NCBI GenBank assembly: GCA_016763595.1
Contig: JAESTN010000368.1
Location: 1-5,735, forward strand
DNA: 5,735 nucleotides
DNA from: Flavobacteriaceae bacterium
GTDB taxonomy: Bacteria > Bacteroidota > Bacteroidia > Flavobacteriales > Flavobacteriaceae
Direction: 5' to 3'
The notes under the pieces are model-generated. The model did not search any database. It was not told where the DNA came from and was given only the letters and a program-made list of their open reading frames with translations. A program made the translations under genes and the position numbers. Positions 1 to 5,735 of the stretch are shown here, one piece after another (the stretch's first letter is position 1; every line of letters begins with the position of its first letter).

Positions 1-437
1 CTTGATCTGTCTGCAGGTCTTAAATGGTGAGCATCAGCTCCAGGGCCTGAAGTTCCTAAATTTGGGTTTCCAAGAGATTTTGAGTAAACATGCTCACGGT
101 TCCATACATAATTTCCATTTGAACCATTATCTTGTAAACTTTTGTCTCTAAATTTATCATTAGTAATATCAGAGTCGTTTCCATCTTCCCAGCCATAAAT
201 TAAGATTACTTGAGCAGTATTGCTTGGATTGAGGTCTGTTGTTTTACTTGCTTCCCATACACCAGGGGTATAAGAAAGAAGCGTTGTATGTGTAGTAGTA
301 ATTCTTGTGGCTAAGGCCGTTTTTAATGGGGTTCCACTTAAGTTTAAAAATTCAATACCATTGTAGTAGGCTTCTTGAGAAAACGAAATAAATGTGATGA
401 ACAACAGAAAACATAAGGAAAGTAATTTTTTAATCAT
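1..437 (-). CDS. Secreted endonuclease I family nuclease (EndA/NucM/Vvn type), N-terminal part, cut by window edge
   Basis: I translated this by hand from the ATG at 437-435; the frame stays open for 145 codons and runs off the left end. Residues 1-20 are a signal peptide (Lys-Lys, then a hydrophobic stretch rich in Leu and Phe) with likely cleavage after SFS, before Gln21. Residues 110-124 read YVWNREHVYSKSLGN, the Arg-Glu-His core of the endonuclease I family (beta-beta-alpha-metal fold), where the Glu binds metal and the His is the general base (E115, H116). Residues 133-145 read GADAHHLRPADRS, the second family motif; the metal-binding Asn expected just after it lies outside the window. 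Family members are exported, non-specific, Mg-dependent nucleases. In Bacteroidota they often carry lamin-tail and type IX secretion C-terminal domains; whether this one does cannot be seen. The gene follows a terminator and has its own candidate promoter. Family call is firm; substrate preference is inference. Confidence 0.9.
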   Translation of the reverse strand, partial: MIKKLLSLCFLLFITFISFSQEAYYNGIEFLNLSGTPLKTALATRITTTHTTLLSYTPGVWEASKTTDLNPSNTAQVILIYGWEDGNDSDITNDKFRDKSLQDNGSNGNYVWNREHVYSKSLGNPNLGTSGPGADAHHLRPADRS

Positions 438-488
438 ATTCGAGATTTTTTAATTAAAATAATTTCTTTTTCATTTTTTGATAGCCAG

Positions 489-496
489 CAAATTTA
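489..496 (-). promoter_or_regulatory. Candidate -7 promoter box for the nuclease gene
   Basis: On the minus strand this reads TAAATTTG, an exact match to the Bacteroidota sigma-ABfr -7 consensus TAnnTTTG. Transcription would begin near 482, giving a leader of about 45 bases before the ATG at 437. No clear TTG or TTTG (-33 element) is seen at the usual 17-21 base spacing, which lowers confidence. A perfect 10-bp palindrome GAAAATTTTC at 498-507 sits immediately upstream. Confidence 0.4.
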
Positions 497-580
497 AGAA
501 AATTTTCAGGTTCTATTGGTATAGATTGATCTTTTTGTTGCTGATTTACGATGGGTAGCACTGAAAAATGTATAGGTTAC

Positions 581-600
581 ATGTTTTAATACGTTTTAAC
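581..600. repeat. Two tandem 10-bp units between terminator and nuclease promoter
   Basis: The units atgttttaat (581-590) and acgttttaac (591-600) match at 8 of 10 positions, with a period close to one helical turn. The rest of the 438-607 gap shows no gene or RNA that I can recognise. The repeat could be a pair of binding sites upstream of the nuclease promoter, but in such AT-rich DNA chance is a serious alternative. Confidence 0.3.
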
Positions 601-607
601 CTTAATC

Positions 608-640
608 AAAAAAAAACCACCTCAATTGAGATGGTTTTTA
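608..640 (-). terminator. Strong intrinsic terminator after the lipoprotein gene
   Basis: In gene direction the stem is ACCATCTC / GAGGTGGT around an AATT loop, with one G-U pair, extended by flanking A-T pairs (AAAA with TTTT) and followed by nine T residues (616-608). It starts about 20 bases after the TAA of the lipoprotein gene. It marks the end of the receptor/lipoprotein operon and separates it from the downstream nuclease gene. Read on the plus strand the same hairpin is followed by five T residues, so weaker activity in the other direction is possible. Confidence 0.9.
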
Positions 641-660
641 AAATAGTTAGTTATTTTAAT

Positions 661-2439
661 TTATTGCTTAACGTAAGCTCCTCCAGTTTTAATAACAGCT
701 AATTGCCAAACGCCAGCAGCACCGTTATAAATGTTGTAAGAAACAATGTATTTTTGTCCTTCTGCATCATTTGGAAAGTTGTTTAATAGGATTGTATTGA
801 TTTTAGCTACTCTAGAAGCTTCAGTCTCTTCATCTCTACCCGTTCTAACATCAAAGTTTCCGTAATTACCATTACCAACTAATGTATAATCTGCAGCTGT
901 TAATGTGTATTTGATTGTGTTATCTATTACCCAAACAGTACCATCATGTCCAAATCCTGTTGTTTTATCAATAGTAGATTTGTAAGTATCCCACGTGTTG
1001 TTCCCCGTTTTTGTAAATGAGTTACCACGTGTTTGTGGTCCACTAGAACTAGAAACATATTTATACAATACTTGTAATTCATCTCCAACTTTAGCATATG
1101 GAAATTTGATGTTTAAGAATGTTGGTAAATAGTCATCTGCTGATGTAGAACTTCCAAAGTTTGAAATTCCCATATCTGCGAAATCTGTATCTGTGATTGC
1201 ATAAAACCCTGTAGTTGGTAAGGTCCAAGCGCCACCCGAATATGTGTAATTTACAGTATAAGATTCTTTGTTACCCACTACTTCGTCAGCCAATACAGCA
1301 TTACTCATAATAGATGACCATGTATTTGAAACACGGATACCATCAATAAGTGCAGTTGGTCCACCACTTCCTTGGCGAATTCCAATTCTATTTGCAGAAT
1401 TCCCAGCACTTCCAGTACTTGTAGCTTCTGGAGTTGTAGGTTCTGTATTAGATACCGAAGATAGAACATGTAAATTAGCTACACCGGTTGCGATATTGTA
1501 CGAAGTTACTAATAGATAGGTCATATCTAAGTCATAAGCAGTTGTGCCATAAGTTAAAGAACTTGAAGTTGCCCCAATACCAAAGAGTATTTTCCCAGAT
1601 CCGTCATCTTTTGCTCCAACTCTTGCCGAATAGCTATAACTTCCATCTTCTTCCATAAGGTGAAAAAAGTAAGTTCCACCTCCAACTGTACTCAATTTTA
1701 TTAAAGCACTAGAATACACCATGTTTGTAGTGATTATTGATGCTAGTGCTGTGTTTACATCTTCTGATCCACTACTAGACAATGCTAAAGATCCACCAAC
1801 ATTAGAAGTTGGGTAGCCAGCCATTGTTAAGTTTTCAGCAGCATACATTAATTGGTTCGAAGAACCAGAGTGATGCGCCCATGCTCCTGCAGATGTCGTT
1901 GTAAGATCTCCTGCTGTGGTTCCGTAGTCTAAATTCTCTTCTAAAGAAACAGTTGGTGTAACCGTATAAGCACCACCAGTAAACTGATAATATTGTGCCG
2001 ATGCATAGTCTCCTTCTTCCGGAGAAGAAATATTAGTTGTAAGTATACCAACTAAATGATCTGCTGGTGTTGCTGTAGACTCAAAACCTAATAAGCTACT
2101 TCCACTTGTTGTGTAATCTGCTTGAACAAGGTTGTAATTATCTACTGAAAATGCATTACCTATGTATAATTTATAACCAAGGTTTACTGTAGAACTCTTA
2201 CCCCATGCTGGATATTTATCAGCTAAAAATGGTGGAATATCAGTTTTAACATCATCAATTGAACTAAAACTACCATAGTTTAAACCTAGATCAGAATAAT
2301 CGTCATCTGTTAATGTGTAATTTGCATCACCAACAATTACAGTTTCTTTAGCGTCTATTGCATTATGGATGTCTTCTAATGGCTCACAAGAAGCAAATAC
2401 CATTGAAAATACTGTTAATAATAAAAATATTTTTTTCAT
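661..2439 (-). CDS. Modular surface-type lipoprotein with a LamG-like domain, operon partner of the TonB-dependent receptor
   Basis: This 592-residue protein starts at the only sensible ATG: residues 1-17 form a lipoprotein signal peptide ending in a lipobox (VFASC), so Cys18 would be lipidated. Acidic residues follow the Cys (E19, E22, D23), loosely like the Bacteroidota surface-export signal. The mature protein has a small repeated module at about residues 41-94, 102-156, 413-463 and 511-573, and a LamG/concanavalin-like beta-sandwich at about 168-376 between copies 2 and 3. That domain resembles one common in secreted Bacteroidota proteins, with DYGTTAGDLT near its start, YFFHL and FGIGA in the middle, and IRQGSGGP and IDGIRV near its end. 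There is no SusD-type TPR helix pattern and no type IX sorting tail that I recognise. It begins 11 bases after the receptor stop and ends at a strong terminator. The likely role is a surface-exposed ligand-binding partner of the receptor, in place of SusD; the ligand is unknown. Confidence 0.85.
   Translation of the reverse strand: MKKIFLLLTVFSMVFASCEPLEDIHNAIDAKETVIVGDANYTLTDDDYSDLGLNYGSFSSIDDVKTDIPPFLADKYPAWGKSSTVNLGYKLYIGNAFSVDNYNLVQADYTTSGSSLLGFESTATPADHLVGILTTNISSPEEGDYASAQYYQFTGGAYTVTPTVSLEENLDYGTTAGDLTTTSAGAWAHHSGSSNQLMYAAENLTMAGYPTSNVGGSLALSSSGSEDVNTALASIITTNMVYSSALIKLSTVGGGTYFFHLMEEDGSYSYSARVGAKDDGSGKILFGIGATSSSLTYGTTAYDLDMTYLLVTSYNIATGVANLHVLSSVSNTEPTTPEATSTGSAGNSANRIGIRQGSGGPTALIDGIRVSNTWSSIMSNAVLADEVVGNKESYTVNYTYSGGAWTLPTTGFYAITDTDFADMGISNFGSSTSADDYLPTFLNIKFPYAKVGDELQVLYKYVSSSSGPQTRGNSFTKTGNNTWDTYKSTIDKTTGFGHDGTVWVIDNTIKYTLTAADYTLVGNGNYGNFDVRTGRDEETEASRVAKINTILLNNFPNDAEGQKYIVSYNIYNGAAGVWQLAVIKTGGAYVKQ
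721..2319 (-). repeat. Four degenerate protein modules inside the lipoprotein
   Basis: The module reads roughly Y-x-L-T-x-x-D-Y, then a short G-rich piece with an aromatic residue, then L-x-x-F/I-L-x-x-x-F/Y-P, then G-x-x-x-x-V-x-Y-x-Y/L-Y. Copies are at nucleotides 2319-2158 (YTLTDDDYSDLGL), 2136-1972 (YNLVQADY), 1203-1051 (YAITDTDFADMGI) and 909-721 (YTLTAADYTLVGN). Copies 1 and 3 align almost throughout with a 3-residue gap; copy 2 is the most diverged. A Gly-Ala-Tyr/Trp strand (GGAYTV, GGAWTL, GVWQLAV) follows several copies. I do not recognise a named Pfam family for it. The repeats are visible by eye in the protein; their shared origin is inference. Confidence 0.7.
1312..1941 (-). other. 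LamG/concanavalin-like domain coding segment inserted in the module array
   Basis: Residues about 168-376 form a block unlike the surrounding modules: Gly-, Ser- and Thr-rich, with alternating hydrophobic strands and the landmarks DYGTTAGDLT (171-180), GSEDVN (224-229), YFFHL (257-261), FGIGA (286-290), YLLV (308-311), IRQGSGGP (354-361) and IDGIRV (365-370). This pattern recurs in many secreted Bacteroidota proteins as a beta-sandwich carbohydrate-binding-like or structural domain. Base composition does not obviously differ from the rest of the gene. Confidence 0.65.
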
Positions 2440-2450
2440 AATTGTAATTA

Positions 2451-4991
2451 TTAGAATTTAATTTTTGCGCTTAAGCTAAAAGTTCTTCCTGCTCCATACC
2501 ATACCAATGCGTCAGTAGCTGTTGAGCTACTTCCATTCAATGCATCTGAAATATATTCTGTATTGAATAGGTTGTTAACTCTTGCAGTAAAAGTTGTGTC
2601 AAAGTTACCAATTTTTATTCCATGACGTAAACTTGCATCAAATATATGATAGTCTGGTGCTTTCCATGTATTAGTTGGTCTTGAAGATGCATTTGCATAA
2701 TTTAAGATGTCAATTTGAGCATACATGTCTCCAAAATAGTTGTAATCTAACGTGAAACTTGTTTTATCCCAGAATTTATAAAATAATCCTAAAGCGGCAG
2801 TTGTTTGTGCAGCATCAGATACACGCAACCCTTTAACAGGTAAAGAAATTGTATCTACTTGGTTTTGGTTTTCATCAAAAATTGGCACGTTATCTAAGTC
2901 GTTGTCCCATTTATAATTTCCTAAAGAAGCCATTCCTGTAAACGTTAAGTTGTCAGAATATCTGTATGTAAAGTCAAATTCTAAACCTTGGTGTAGTGCG
3001 TTAACTCCTAGTAAGTTAGCTGTAAAATCTTCGGCTCCAGGTGTAGTTGCTCTGATAGATCTTGTAAAAGTTCTGTCATTCCACTCAGTTCTATAAACGT
3101 TTACGTTAGCTCTGAATTTTTCAGATCTAATTCCGTATCCTAACTCAACACTAAAAATCTTTTGGTTTTCAGCATCAGCATTAATATGCTCATTGTCAAA
3201 GCTTTGAAAAACTGCACCAAAATTTGCTGCTTTTTCAAAATAACCAACATTTGCAAATACATTATGAACATCGTCCATTCTGTAATTTAATCCTCCTTTT
3301 ACACCGTAACCAAAAAAGTTATACTTTGCTGTTGCATTGTTTCCTGGTGCATATTGAAAATAGTCAATTCTTTTGTAAGATGTGTTAGATCCAGAAACTG
3401 AAACGAATGCAGAGATTTTGTCTTGGTCATATTCTAACTGACCAAAAAATCCTTGCCATCCTACTTCACCATCATTGTTGTAAGAAAATTTATCTCCAAC
3501 TTTTAAAGCAGCATTCGGGTTGTTAATATCACTGTTATCAAGGAAGTATTGACCTCCTAATAAATCAGTAACTGTTCTAAAGTGTTTTCCTGTATAAGAT
3601 CTTAAATCTATACCAGCAACTAAATCTAAACTGCTAGAGATCTTAGTTTTAAATGTAGATAAGATTCCGTACCAGCTATGGTCATTTCTAGAGGCTCTTA
3701 AAATTGCTTCAGAACCTAAAGCTCCATTTGCATTATTGATAGAAACAATATTGTCTAAGTTTACTGGTTGATCATCACCACCTAAACGAACATTGAATAA
3801 ACCTCTGTTTGTTCCAGCAGTTCCACCACCACCACCAGTACCAAACGATACATACATAGCAGTTGATAAACTTGTGTCATCACTAATTGTCCAGTAATGG
3901 TTTAATGAAGATTGAGATTTGTGGTAAAAATTATCTTCAATATGTGTTACTTGACCATTTTTATATCCCCAATCTGGGTTGAATCTATTTCCGCTTTCAG
4001 CGTTTCTGTACGTTTCAATAGTACTTCTATTTTGTCTCTGACCATGTCTTTGTGGTGCTCCAAAAGCTGTGAATGATAACTTGTGATTGTCATTCAATTG
4101 TCTAGAGAAGTTTACAAAGTAGTTGTATCCACTAAATTGTGTTCCATCTACATACCCTTCACCATCAATTTTAGCTAAAGAGATTGTTGCAGCGAAACCA
4201 TTGTCCATTAACCCTGTAGATATAGTAGCTCCAATTTTTTTGAAACCATCATTTCCATGAGTCATAGAAATACTTCCTCCTTTATAAGTATCAGTAGATT
4301 TAGTAACGATATTGATTGTCCCTCCAATAGAAGGTACAGCCACTTTAGAAGCTCCTAATCCTCTTTGAACTTGCATTGCAGAAGTTACATCAGATAATCC
4401 AGCCCAGTTAGACCAGTAAACTCTTCCGTTTTCCATATCATTAACAGGTACACCATTAATTAATACAGCAACGTTTTCTGAGTTAAACCCTCTTAAAGTA
4501 ATTCTTGAATCTCCAAAACCACCACCAGTTTTAGTAGCATATACTCCTGGAGTTGATTTTAAAATTTCAGGAAATTCTTGAGTTCCTAATTTTCTTTCGA
4601 TATCTGCAGCTTTAATTGTAGAAACAGCCACCGGCGTTTTTCTATCAATTGCAAAAGAAGTAGCAGTAACTATAATCTCATCTAAAATAGAACTATCTTC
4701 AGATAATACAATAGAACCTAAGTTGGTATTAGATGCAGAGAAAGAAACTTCTTTTGTTTCATATCCTACAAATGAAATTACTAAAACACCTGAGTTGGCA
4801 CTCGCTGTTATCGTAAAGTTTCCATCAAAATCTGTTGATGTTCCGTTTGTTGTACCTTTTACAACAATACTAGCGCTAGGTAATGGGTCGTTAGACTGAT
4901 CTACGACTTTACCTGTAAGTTTGGTTTGTCCAAAAACAGTAGCTGTTGCAAAAAACAACGCGACCAATAATAAATTTTTAAAATTCCTCAT
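2451..4991 (-). CDS. TonB-dependent outer-membrane receptor with N-terminal carboxypeptidase-regulatory-like domain
   Basis: The protein has 846 residues. Residues 1-21 are a signal peptide with likely cleavage at VFG/Q22. Residues 24-97 are a carboxypeptidase-regulatory-like (beta-sandwich) domain with landmarks GKVVDQSNDPLPSASIVVKG and FVGYETKEV. A TonB-box-like stretch LDEIIVTA is at 103-110. The plug domain spans about 115-232, with LRGFNSENVAVLINGVPVND, VYWSNWAGL and GGTINIVTK. The rest is the 22-strand barrel, ending with the receptor signature RVNNLFNTEYISD (804-816) and a terminal Phe after KIK, as expected for BAM-assembled barrels. It is shorter than typical SusC proteins (about 1000 residues) and no SusD follows, so it is better called a general TonB-dependent receptor. 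It imports a ligand across the outer membrane using TonB-ExbBD energy; the ligand cannot be read from the sequence. The chosen ATG places the signal peptide correctly. The lipoprotein gene follows after 11 bases. Confidence 0.95.
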   Translation of the reverse strand: MRNFKNLLLVALFFATATVFGQTKLTGKVVDQSNDPLPSASIVVKGTTNGTSTDFDGNFTITASANSGVLVISFVGYETKEVSFSASNTNLGSIVLSEDSSILDEIIVTATSFAIDRKTPVAVSTIKAADIERKLGTQEFPEILKSTPGVYATKTGGGFGDSRITLRGFNSENVAVLINGVPVNDMENGRVYWSNWAGLSDVTSAMQVQRGLGASKVAVPSIGGTINIVTKSTDTYKGGSISMTHGNDGFKKIGATISTGLMDNGFAATISLAKIDGEGYVDGTQFSGYNYFVNFSRQLNDNHKLSFTAFGAPQRHGQRQNRSTIETYRNAESGNRFNPDWGYKNGQVTHIEDNFYHKSQSSLNHYWTISDDTSLSTAMYVSFGTGGGGGTAGTNRGLFNVRLGGDDQPVNLDNIVSINNANGALGSEAILRASRNDHSWYGILSTFKTKISSSLDLVAGIDLRSYTGKHFRTVTDLLGGQYFLDNSDINNPNAALKVGDKFSYNNDGEVGWQGFFGQLEYDQDKISAFVSVSGSNTSYKRIDYFQYAPGNNATAKYNFFGYGVKGGLNYRMDDVHNVFANVGYFEKAANFGAVFQSFDNEHINADAENQKIFSVELGYGIRSEKFRANVNVYRTEWNDRTFTRSIRATTPGAEDFTANLLGVNALHQGLEFDFTYRYSDNLTFTGMASLGNYKWDNDLDNVPIFDENQNQVDTISLPVKGLRVSDAAQTTAALGLFYKFWDKTSFTLDYNYFGDMYAQIDILNYANASSRPTNTWKAPDYHIFDASLRHGIKIGNFDTTFTARVNNLFNTEYISDALNGSSSTATDALVWYGAGRTFSLSAKIKF

Positions 4992-5021
4992 TTTTAAATT
5001 TTAATGTTATTAAATGTTTTG

Positions 5022-5029
5022 CAAAAATC
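5022..5029 (-). promoter_or_regulatory. Weak candidate -7 box for the receptor operon
   Basis: On the minus strand this reads GATTTTTG, one mismatch from the Bacteroidota consensus TAnnTTTG. Transcription would start near 5015, leaving a leader of about 24 bases. No TTG or TTTG is found at -33, so if it is used it may need an activator. The upstream TATATTGC at 5098-5091 is an alternative. Confidence 0.25.
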
Positions 5030-5048
5030 CTCCTTTTTTGGAGTTCTA

Positions 5049-5076
5049 ATGTTAACTTAATGTTAAGTGTTAACAT
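5049..5076. promoter_or_regulatory. 8+8 inverted repeat ATGTTAAC / GTTAACAT
   Basis: Arms at 5049-5056 and 5069-5076 are perfect inverted copies separated by 12 bases; the spacer holds a further near-copy (TGTTAAG, 5061-5067). It lies between the two copies of the duplicated leader element and upstream of the weak -7 box, a suitable position for an activator or repressor site. The GTTAAC core recurs at 5152-5157. Confidence 0.45.
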
Positions 5077-5125
5077 AAATTTAAGGCTTTGCAATATAGC
5101 AGAATTTGGAGTTCCTTCTTGTTTT

Positions 5126-5156
5126 TTAACAACTTAGATATTAACAACGTTGTTAA
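5126..5156. promoter_or_regulatory. Perfect 16-bp palindrome plus an extra half-site, likely operator
   Basis: TTAACAACGTTGTTAA at 5141-5156 is a perfect palindrome with a central CG, the symmetry seen in many LacI-family operators. A third exact half-site, TTAACAAC, is at 5126-5133, 15 bases before the same-oriented half of the palindrome. It lies about 150 bases upstream of the receptor ATG and about 50 bases after the pgi stop. No T-run follows it in gene direction, so it is not a good terminator. The binding protein is unknown. Confidence 0.55.
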
Positions 5157-5205
5157 CAAAAAGTAAAAAAATGTTAAATTTTTTTAAAAGGACTAATTAA
5201 ATTCG

Positions 5206-5735
5206 TTATTTAATCTGGTTGTAATATTTATTTGCCAACTCTTTTCCTAATTCAACACCAAATTGATCAAAACTGTAAATATTCCATAAAACCCCTTGAA
5301 CAAAGAGTTTGTGCTCATACATCGCAATTAATTTCCCTAAAGAATTTGGAGTTAATTTTTTAATTGTAATAGTGTTGCTAGGCTTGTTTCCTTCAAAAGT
5401 TTTAAAAGGCAATAATGATGAGATTTTTTCTGTTTGGTTCTTGAATTTTAGGTCTAAATGAACTTCTTCACTTGTTTTACCAAATGCTAAGGCTTCAGTT
5501 TGTACAAAATAATTTGCCATTAATTTTTTGTGGTGATCAGTTAGACCATATAAAGATACCTCAAAACCAATAAAATCGGTGGGAATCAATTTTGTGCCTT
5601 GGTGTACCAATTGCATAAAGGCATGTTGCATATTAGTCCCTGTACTTCCCCAAATTATCGTTCCTGTTTGGTACTTAATTTTATTTCCATTTCTATCTAC
5701 ACTTTTCCCATTACTTTCCATAATAGCCTGTTGTA
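5206..5735 (-). CDS. pgi: Glucose-6-phosphate isomerase, C-terminal part, 5' end outside the window
   Basis: The enzyme interconverts glucose 6-phosphate and fructose 6-phosphate in glycolysis and gluconeogenesis (cytoplasm). The reading frame stays open past the Met at 5721 to the window edge (QQAI before MESNGK), so that Met is internal, not the start. The fragment aligns closely with E. coli Pgi: [66 protein letters not shown] and the signature [11 protein letters not shown]. Counting that Met as 1, the residues matching catalytic Glu357, His388 and Lys518 of the rabbit enzyme are E2, H33 and K160; all are present, so the visible part looks functional. It ends about 10 residues after the signature, shorter at the C-terminus than the E. 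coli protein. No convincing terminator follows the stop; readthrough into the receptor leader is possible. Confidence 0.97.
   Translation of the reverse strand, partial: QQAIMESNGKSVDRNGNKIKYQTGTIIWGSTGTNMQHAFMQLVHQGTKLIPTDFIGFEVSLYGLTDHHKKLMANYFVQTEALAFGKTSEEVHLDLKFKNQTEKISSLLPFKTFEGNKPSNTITIKKLTPNSLGKLIAMYEHKLFVQGVLWNIYSFDQFGVELGKELANKYYNQIK

Larger units (their letters stand above)
5018..5114 (-). repeat. Degenerate duplicated leader element upstream of the receptor gene
   Basis: In gene direction GAACTCCAAA is followed by TTGCAAA twice: at 5114-5088 (10 bases between the two parts) and at 5046-5018 (12 bases between). The copies are about 70 bases apart. Each copy has a weak -7-like box just before or overlapping TTGCAAA (TATATTG and GATTTTTG). 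This could be a duplicated promoter or operator unit. Confidence 0.45.

Noticed and set aside
1268..1519. Open reading frame of 83 codons on the plus strand
   Set aside because: It lies wholly antisense to the LamG-like part of the lipoprotein gene, has no recognisable domain and is explained as a shadow of that gene.
3823..3837. Five CCA triplets as a phase-variable microsatellite
   Set aside because: They encode a short Gly run in a barrel loop; copy changes would keep the frame, and five units is too short to suggest frequent slippage.
2451..4991. Calling the receptor a SusC protein of a polysaccharide utilisation locus
   Set aside because: It is about 150 residues shorter than usual SusC, no SusD follows, and no glycan-active enzyme is in the window.
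5141..5156. The 16-bp palindrome as terminator of pgi
   Set aside because: The stem is AT-rich with a central CG and, in gene direction, is followed by TATCTAAG and not by a T-run.
5101..5353. A 13-bp exact match AGAATTTGGAGTT between the leader (5101-5113) and the pgi coding region (5341-5353)
   Set aside because: In a 5.7-kb AT-rich window about one such match is expected by chance, and the second copy simply encodes conserved-region residues of Pgi.
5206..5721. A complete short protein starting at the Met at 5721
   Set aside because: The frame continues past this Met to the window end with Pgi-like residues, and the Met is the conserved internal one of MESNGK.

Overview
The window looks like a chromosomal piece of a marine- or soil-type Flavobacteriia (Bacteroidota). 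The DNA is AT-rich. No start codon has a usable Shine-Dalgarno sequence at the normal distance. The secreted proteins carry typical Bacteroidota signals (signal peptides cut just before Gln; a lipobox ending in Ala-Ser-Cys), and the receptor has the N-terminal carboxypeptidase-regulatory-like domain that is usual for Bacteroidota TonB-dependent receptors. All four genes lie on the minus strand, so the order of transcription runs from the right end to the left end.

Layout in gene order. (1) 5735-5206: the C-terminal part of glucose-6-phosphate isomerase (pgi), cut by the window edge. (2) 5205-4992: a 214-base control region with a perfect 16-bp palindrome, an 8+8 inverted repeat, several TGTTAA/GTTAAC sites and a degenerate duplicated element. 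(3) 4991-2451: an 846-residue TonB-dependent outer-membrane receptor. (4) 2439-661: a 592-residue lipoprotein starting 11 bases after the receptor stop, so the two form an operon. The lipoprotein has four degenerate copies of a small module and a LamG/concanavalin-like domain inserted between copies 2 and 3. (5) 640-608: a strong intrinsic terminator. (6) 607-438: an intergenic region with a good Bacteroidota -7 promoter box. (7) 437-1: the N-terminal 145 residues of a secreted endonuclease I-family nuclease, cut by the left window edge.

How the parts may work together (inference): the receptor has no SusD partner. Its operon partner is instead a modular surface-type lipoprotein, and the next gene encodes an exported nuclease. 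A reasonable hypothesis is a SusCD-like import system in which the nuclease cuts extracellular DNA, the lipoprotein captures the products at the cell surface and the receptor imports them. The terminator shows that the nuclease is a separate transcription unit, so the link rests on adjacency and shared export to the cell surface only. The palindrome-rich leader suggests that the receptor/lipoprotein operon is regulated. pgi is a housekeeping gene and probably unrelated. No RNA genes, mobile elements or CRISPR arrays were seen.
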